Positions 57,044 through 64,000 of a stretch of 64,000 bases of DNA are shown in pieces. The notes beneath the pieces are model-generated. The model was not told where the DNA came from. It ran no database searches and saw only the letters and a list, made by a program, of their open reading frames with translations. The DNA is from Ryuthela nishihirai (taxonomy: Eukaryota > Arthropoda > Arachnida > Araneae > Heptathelidae): contig JAWZYU010000124.1 in NCBI GenBank assembly GCA_038380435.1, positions 558,001 through 622,000 on the forward strand, written 5' to 3'. The number at the start of each line of letters is the position of its first letter. Within the stretch, counting starts at the first letter, position 1. The position numbers were made by a program, and so were the translations under genes.

Positions 57044-59395
57044 GGTGGAATCCGGCTCAGGTCACTGCAAAAGAAGGAGAAAAAAAATTAATAATTAGAA
57101 TTGGTAGAGCTAATATAAATCAGTAGTGCGTCGACTAAAGACCACTACAGACTATGCTGAAGAATACTGAACCAAAGAGTAAGCGAAAAGGTTACTATGA
57201 GGTAAAGTCGGGAGCTGGAAAACGCACGTCTGTAGCTGTCAGTGGTCGCAGAGCAAAGGGACGGGCGTTGCACTCAGTGGCACGAGTTGTAAAACCCGTT
57301 GGCGTCAGGGGGAAAACCCAGGGGATTAGTAAAACCCGTTGGCGTCAGGGAGAAAACCCACGGGTTTACCTACTACCGGTCGTACAAGGTTCGGGTTTCG
57401 CGCTGCCATCTATGTGCAAGCATGGGAACTAATTTTTCTTCACCTATCCCCATTTTTTTCCCTTGCTCCACCGAGTGGTACATATGTATATGTATATATT
57501 TTTTTTTATTTCATTTTTTCCAGCGTGACGTCACCTGCAAACGAGACAGTGCTATATATGCGAGAAGAATATGGGGCAAGTAGAGTATGCACAAGTTTAT
57601 TAAAGTTTATAAGATAACGATAGGAAATTTTAAAGTAATTTTCCTAATAAAATAAACAACCAGTACCAAATGTTTCTAAAATAATTCAATACCAGATGTT
57701 TACCGATCGTCAAACTACTCACGTGTTGACAATTCGATTTCGTTACCATCGTTGAAAGGTTGATAATAGACTTTTTTTTCTTGAAATTTCCGTCATATCT
57801 ATCTATTCTACCAACGCATGGAACTCCAGAAGAGTTTATCAAATGTTGTTTTTGATCTAAATTGGGACTGATTTTGCTGTAGGAATCGTTTCCTCTGGCA
57901 TAAACGTTAGAAAGGATCCAAATTAATATATTTTTGCCTTAACGAATAATGGAGAAAAAAATGTCGTTTATTTAAATAAAATATCTCAGCTATTTTTGCC
58001 TAAATGAAACGGAAAATTTTCTTCTTATTAAATTCTTTCATTTGCTACAGTAAATAAGCCATTCTAGAGTAAATAAGCTATTATATTAAGCTTATTTTGC
58101 TAGAGTAAATAAGCTTTCATTTGCTAGAGTAATTTCTAACCGCTTGGGTGAAGTTACCTTTACGTTTTGCCCTGCTATGCTTGTTTGGGAAAAGCTTTTC
58201 TGAATATCCTTTAATTACTCTATATGATTTCGCAAACGTATATCAGTTTATAAGGGGACATCGTATTTTGAAGTTTTCCGATTTATTGGTATATATATAT
58301 ATAGTGTGAGGTAATTCTGTCGGAATAATTTTTCACTGCATAAGAAACTAACGGCTACTCACCACACTTCCCTTAATTGTCCGGATGATTTTAGAGAGGT
58401 ATAAAAGTGTAAAACTGAAAAATGAATCTAACACGGAAAAATCTAAATCTGACAACAAAGGACAACCTATATATGACGTAGCAACGGTCTGCCCTACGCA
58501 ACAGTACTCTCTGAAGGCTTTCATATCGTATATTATTTTCGCTGCGCAACAATTGGAATTCGAAAAAAACAATTGTTGTTCCTCAATTGTTATCGGTTGG
58601 CTTCGAAAAACGATGCTATGGATTCGTGGTTGTTTTACTCGGCCTTTGATCGAACGGAGACTTCCATTCCCTTTCCTTCCTGTCGACGGAGAATTTCAGA
58701 GCAAGTGTGTTATGCGATCCCTTTTTTTTTTGTCACACTATCGTTTTATTTCTTTTAGTTCTTCTGTAGGAGAGGGTCTATGGGTTGTGCGATCCATTTA
58801 GAGGTTCGATCGTGCCCATACCTGTGCTTTCCACAGACGTGAGTTATATGCTGTTTCTCCTAGAGTAGAGTGATTCACTGGATTTTTTTTTTTTAAAGGT
58901 TTTCTAGGTTTTCCTTAGGAATTGGCATTATTCCTGGGATTTTATTTGCTCACTTGTTCCTACCGCTTGGGTCGTGTCGGTCTTTCTTACTTCTGAGCAG
59001 CACTTTTTTTGCACACAATGGGCTAAAGGTCCAGGTCCCATAGACCACGAAGGCTCAGAGTAGGTTGGGGGGTACCCACTGGATCACCCAGTGGGGGGAC
59101 AAGATGGTAGACTCCCCTCAAGGCCATCCAGCGTGTTCTTTAACGTGCACAGGATATGGCCCTCCCGCACACGGAGCCACGGCCTAATGTCCCATCCGAC
59201 GGACGGAGGTCATTCCAATACCATCGGTGTCCTCTACTGACCGCGGGTAGGGCGGAGATTAATGTAAACGCAGGAAGAGACTTATGGGTGGAGGGTCACC
59301 AGCGTGTGAATTTACTTTTTAAGTGTTCTGACCTCCTCCTCCAACCCTTCGAACAAAATAACAGGGAGGTGTTTTGTGAATTGGGTTTCGATGCC

Positions 59396-60237
59396 GTGTG
59401 AAAATAATTTAATGTTTGGTGTATTCCCCCGCTCTAAGGGGAAGTGGTTATGTGGTTAGGGTGTAGGTGTCGCGTGAAATTTTTTCGGTGTACTCTCCCC
59501 CCTAACAGGAAGGGGTTATGTGGCTTGGTTTTAGGTAGCGTGTGAAAATTTTTTTGTGTATTCCCCCCCCCCTCTAAGAGGAAGGGGTTATGTTGGTTGG
59601 GTGTAGGTATCGTGTGAAATTTTTTCGATGAACTCTCCCCCCCTAACAGGAAGGGGTCATGTCGGTTGGTTGTAGGTAGCTTGTGAAAATTTTTTGGTGT
59701 AATCCCACAGTCCAATAGGAAGGGGTTATTTGGGTTGGGTGTAGGTATCCTGTGAAAATTTTTCGGTGTACTCTCCCCCCCCATAAGAGGAAGGGGTTAT
59801 GTTGGTTGGTTGTAGGTAGCGTGTGAAATTTTTTTGGTGTATTCCCACCGTCCAAAAGGAAGGGGTTATGTGGATTAGGTGTAGGTATCGTGTGAAATTT
59901 TTTCGGTGTACTCTCCCCCCCCATAAGAGGAAGGGGTTATGTTGGTTGGTTGTAGGTAGCGTGTGAAATTTTTTTGGTGTATTCCCACCGTCCAAAAGGA
60001 AGGGGTTATGTGGATTAGGTGTAGGTATCGTGTGAAATTTTTTCGGTGTACTCTCCCCCCCCCCCCCCTTCCATAAGAGGAAGGGGCTATGTGGGTTGGT
60101 TGTAGGTAGCGTGTGAAAATTTTTTGGTGTATTCCCACCGTCCAATAGGAAGGGGTTGTGTGAAATTTTTTCGGTGTATCCCCCCCTCCTCTAAGAGGAA
60201 GGGGTTATGTGGGTTGGGTATCGAGGACCTGTGAATT
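59396..60237. repeat. 69-bp minisatellite, unit 12
   Basis: 842 bp, the longest. The long C-run is C14, and two other C-runs are each one base longer than in the other units. A private G to A lies at 60220. Confidence 0.92.
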
Positions 60238-60699
60238 ATTTTTTTTTCTTTTGTACCTTATTATGAAGTGTCGGGTGACTCTCAACTTCCCTTCACACTT
60301 TATCCAGGCTTAGGACTGGCAGCGCATTGCGCTGGCGTGTTTAAAAGTTGTCTGTCTCTCTGGTGGACTTGGTATCATAGCACAATGTGCAGAGTTTTAC
60401 AACGACATAGAAAAAAGAATACAATGCACAGCAAAAGTGACATACAAACAATACAAACATACAGGAAACAGCGAGAGTGTCTTCTCTTTGCTTTTAAGAA
60501 ATTTTTTATATTTTTTTTTTTTTATTTTTGAACATTTAAATTTTTTTTTTTTTATTTTTGAACATTTAAATATTTTTTTTTTTGGTTTTTTGATTTTCAC
60601 TTAATTCTTCTTTCAGTTTTTCCTGTTTAGGATGCCAAACCCTTCCCGGACATGGCAGTCAGTCCCGGAAGGGGAGGCCGCTTCCCGATAGCTGCGACA

Positions 60700-62091
60700 T
60701 CACACTGCGGTGGTGAAGACGTCGAGCCGTTCCTTGAGCGACGCTGCCGCCCGACCCCTCCTCTGGATCAAGACAGCAGAGACGTGCAAGGCGACGCCGA
60801 AGGCCGTGGCCACACACATCTTCGATCCCATGAAGAGCAGGACTGCGCGGTCGCCACCGGTGGACCGGAGCAGTCCTGCCACGGGAGGGTAGATGAGGTT
60901 GGCCACTCCCTGGAAGAGCCGCACCAGGGTGAAGGTGCCGTTCATGTTGTCGACTCCGTGATTCGAGCTAAGCAGGAGGGGGATCAGGATGGTCCACACT
61001 CCGGTTCCCACTCCTGCGGCGACGGAGGCAACAACAAGCTGCCAGTACTCGCGGCAGAAAGGCAGTGAGATGACGGCTGCAGCCGAGACGGAGACGGCCG
61101 CGATGTATTCGGCCGTCCTCGGCAGGGGAGAGCGGCTGGCGAGAAGACCATACGAGAGGCGCACGACCAGGTCGCCGGCAGCAGAGTAGGCGAGAAGCAG
61201 CATGGCACTGCTCTTCTCGATCCCCAGCGACTTGGCGTGCTGGGGAATGTAGTGCAGGAAGTGAGGGTTGCCCATACCCATCGCGAAGATGGAAGCGCTC
61301 GTGAGGAGGAACAGGCCGTCCGTGAGGAAACGGAGGGACAGCCTCTCGGCGACCACCTTCGCGCAGGATCTGGGTGCCAGCTCTCCAGCTTCCGCGGGGG
61401 TCACGACGACGGCATCGTTGCTGCCGCCGGCGGGCACCTCGCGGAAGCGGCTCTCGGGCCGAACGAAGAGCAGGCCGCAGACTGCGATGAGCGTGAAGCA
61501 GCCGGCCAGCACGAGGAACGTGTAGTGCAGGCCGACCGCCAGCAGCAGCTCGTTGATCGCAGTGGGCAGGGCCATGGCCCCGAAGCAGCCTCCCGACAGG
61601 GCGACGGCCATCGCTGCCGGCCTCCGTGTCGTGAAGTACTTTCCAGTGCACACTATGCCGGTGGTGATGGCAAAGGATGCACCGACCCCCATGAGGCCTC
61701 CAATGGTACCTATGAGGAAGGAACCGGAGGTGGCCAGGTAGCTGAGGGCAAGGCCAGCGCTGCACAGCAATCCGCCCAGACACACGAGCGGCCTGTATCC
61801 GAAGGTAGACATGAGGATCCCTGTCACCGGTGAGAAGACCAGCGATAGGGTTCCTAGCAGCCCCGGGATCCAGGCCGCCTGGGACGGAGATGTATCAGGA
61901 AACTCCAGGAAGATCGCCACCTTCAGAGCGCTGAAGGACTTGACGAATCCTGAAAGGAGAAAGGTTATGAGAAAGCAGCCACCAGCGACGGCCCACCCGT
62001 ATCCTCCATCGGGTGGAACCATCTTGGTGGCTGTGGTGGCGTTGGCACGCTCTTCCTCTACTCCCTTCGTCGCTGCAACTGGAACGGACAT
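60700..62091 (-). CDS. SLC16/MCT-like transporter, copy 13
   Basis: Protein identical to copy 1. Predicted promoter 63514-63529; acceptor at 62113; proximal AATAAA 60551-60556. The window ends before this unit's GC-rich block and minisatellite. Confidence 0.93.
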   Translation of the reverse strand: MSVPVAATKGVEEERANATTATKMVPPDGGYGWAVAGGCFLITFLLSGFVKSFSALKVAIFLEFPDTSPSQAAWIPGLLGTLSLVFSPVTGILMSTFGYRPLVCLGGLLCSAGLALSYLATSGSFLIGTIGGLMGVGASFAITTGIVCTGKYFTTRRPAAMAVALSGGCFGAMALPTAINELLLAVGLHYTFLVLAGCFTLIAVCGLLFVRPESRFREVPAGGSNDAVVVTPAEAGELAPRSCAKVVAERLSLRFLTDGLFLLTSASIFAMGMGNPHFLHYIPQHAKSLGIEKSSAMLLLAYSAAGDLVVRLSYGLLASRSPLPRTAEYIAAVSVSAAAVISLPFCREYWQLVVASVAAGVGTGVWTILIPLLLSSNHGVDNMNGTFTLVRLFQGVANLIYPPVAGLLRSTGGDRAVLLFMGSKMCVATAFGVALHVSAVLIQRRGRAAASLKERLDVFTTAV

Positions 62092-64000
62092 GGTGGAATC
62101 CGGCTCAGGTCACTGCAAAAGAAGGAGAAAAAAAATTAATAATTAGAATTGGTAGAGCTAATATAAATCAGTAGTGCGTCGACTAAAGACCACTACAGAC
62201 TATGCTGAAGAATACTGAACCAAAGAGTAAGCGAAAAGGTTACTATGAGGTAAAGTCGGGAGCTGGAAAACGCACGTCTGTAGCTGTCAGTGGTCGCAGA
62301 GCAAAGGGACGGGCGTTGCACTCAGTGGCACGAGTTGTAAAACCCGTTGGCGTCAGGGGGAAAACCCAGGGGATTAGTAAAACCCGTTGGCGTCAGGGAG
62401 AAAACCCACGGGTTTACCTACTACCGGTCGTACAAGGTTCGGGTTTCGCGCTGCCATCTATGTGCAAGCATGGGAACTAATTTTTCTTCACCTATCCCCA
62501 TTTTTTTCCCTTGCTCCACCGAGTGGTACATATGTATATGTATATATTTTTTTTTATTTCATTTTTTCCAGCGTGACGTCACCTGCAAACGAGACAGTGC
62601 TATATATGCGAGAAGAATATGGGGCAAGTAGAGTATGCACAAGTTTATTAAAGTTTATAAGATAACGATAGGAAATTTTAAAGTAATTTTCCTAATAAAA
62701 TAAACAACCAGTACCAAATGTTTCTAAAATAATTCAATACCAGATGTTTACCGATCGTCAAACTACTCACGTGTTGACAATTCGATTTCGTTACCATCGT
62801 TGAAAGGTTGATAATAGACTTTTTTTTCTTGAAATTTCCGTCATATCTATCTATTCTACCAACGCATGGAACTCCAGAAGAGTTTATCAAATGTTGTTTT
62901 TGATCTAAATTGGGACTGATTTTGCTGTAGGAATCGTTTCCTCTGGCATAAACGTTAGAAAGGATCCAAATTAATATATTTTTGCCTTAACGAATAATGG
63001 AGAAAAAAATGTCGTTTATTTAAATAAAATATCTCAGCTATTTTTGCCTAAATGAAACGGAAAATTTTCTTCTTATTAAATTCTTTCATTTGCTACAGTA
63101 AATAAGCCATTCTAGAGTAAATAAGCTATTATATTAAGCTTATTTTGCTAGAGTAAATAAGCTTTCATTTGCTAGAGTAATTTCTAACCGCTTGGGTGAA
63201 GTTACCTTTACGTTTTGCCCTGCTATGCTTGTTTGGGAAAAGCTTTTCTGAATATCCTTTAATTACTCTATATGATTTCGCAAACGTATATCAGTTTATA
63301 AGGGGACATCGTATTTTGAAGTTTTCCGATTTATTGGTATATATATATATAGTGTGAGGTAATTCTGTCGGAATAATTTTTCACTGCATAAGAAACTAAC
63401 GGCTACTCACCACACTTCCCTTAATTGTCCGGATGATTTTAGAGAGGTATAAAAGTGTAAAACTGAAAAATGAATCTAACACGGAAAAATCTAAATCTGA
63501 CAACAAAGGACAACCTATATATGACGTAGCAACGGTCTGCCCTACGCAACAGTACTCTCTGAAGGCTTTCATATCGTATATTATTTTCGCTGCGCAACAA
63601 TTGGAATTCGAAAAAAACAATTGTTGTTCCTCAATTGTTATCGGTTGGCTTCGAAAAACGATGCTATGGATTCGTGGTTGTTTTACTCGGCCTTTGATCG
63701 AACGGAGACTTCCATTCCCTTTCCTTCCTGTCGACGGAGAATTTCAGAGCAAGTGTGTTATGCGATCCCTTTTTTTTTTGTCACACTATCGTTTTATTTC
63801 TTTTAGTTCTTCTGTAGGAGAGGGTCTATGGGTTGTGCGATCCATTTAGAGGTTCGATCGTGCCCATACCTGTGCTTTCCACAGACGTGAGTTATATGCT
63901 GTTTCTCCTAGAGTAGAGTGATTCACTGGATTTTTTTTTTTTAAAGGTTTTCTAGGTTTTCCTTAGGAATTGGCATTATTCCTGGGATTTTATTTGCTCA

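Larger units (their letters stand above)
1..64000. repeat. Head-to-tail tandem array (coding macrosatellite), unit about 5,044 bp, about 12.7 copies in the window
   Basis: Every landmark recurs with a spacing of 5,043 to 5,048 bp. CDS stop codons lie at 169, 5213, 10257, 15302, 20345, 25388, 30431, 35476, 40522, 45565, 50609, 55652 and 60700. All units have the same orientation. The distance from the CDS start to the promoter region is identical in all 13 copies; length changes between units fall in poly-T, poly-C and poly-A tracts elsewhere. The window begins inside the poly-T stretch downstream of copy 1 and ends inside unit 13, at the point equivalent to base 3469 of unit 1, so neither array boundary is visible. 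Near-identity of coding and non-coding parts indicates recent amplification or continuing homogenisation. An assembly artefact is possible but less likely, because units carry private substitutions and distinct homopolymer lengths. Confidence 0.98.

Noticed and set aside
1..64000. Transposon or viral amplification as the source of the tandem units
   Set aside because: No transposase, integrase, reverse transcriptase or capsid-like frame, and no terminal inverted or long terminal repeats at the unit junctions.

Overview
The window is a single head-to-tail tandem array. A unit of about 5,044 bp (5,043 to 5,048 between neighbours) repeats about 12.7 times from base 1 to base 64000. Both window edges fall inside a unit, so the array continues on both sides and its full copy number is unknown. 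Each unit carries one intact 463-residue gene on the minus strand for a 12-helix major facilitator transporter of the monocarboxylate transporter type (SLC16/MCT). There are 13 complete coding copies. Nine encode the same protein, and four (copies 3, 4, 5 and 8) carry private amino-acid changes. No copy has a stop or frameshift.

The organism is a eukaryote, most likely an invertebrate animal, perhaps an arthropod. Reasons: an animal-type MCT, metazoan splice signals and poly(A) signals, a strong Kozak start, AT-rich non-coding DNA with minisatellites around a GC- and CpG-rich coding region, and no bacterial operon or Shine-Dalgarno structure. The species cannot be named from this sequence.

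Unit layout, in copy-1 coordinates with the gene read right to left: probable core promoter (CRE-like site plus TATA) at 2983-2998; short non-coding exon ending at 2880; predicted 5'-UTR intron 2879-1582 with a branch point, polypyrimidine tract and CAG acceptor; 21 nt of leader; uninterrupted CDS 1560-169; 3' UTR ending in an A-rich stretch with repeated AATAAA signals. The intron also holds a perfect CRE palindrome (2042-2051), an E-box (2237-2242), a 40-bp tandem duplication and a cluster of short CTAGAGTAA repeats. Between the promoter and the 3' end of the next gene copy lie about 530 bp of unrecognised AT-rich DNA, a GC-richer block that looks like a degenerate dispersed repeat (about 3534-3912), an 838-bp minisatellite of roughly 69-bp units in alternating types (3913-4750), and about 280 bp of AT-rich spacer.

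The unusual feature is the arrangement: a coding macrosatellite, a kilobase-scale tandem repeat in which every unit is a complete transporter gene with its own promoter, intron, poly(A) region and nested minisatellite. Organisation resembles coding macrosatellites such as human D4Z4, but with a membrane transporter. Copies are almost identical, including non-coding DNA. Most differences I could find are homopolymer length changes plus roughly one or two base substitutions per unit, which implies very recent amplification or strong ongoing homogenisation.
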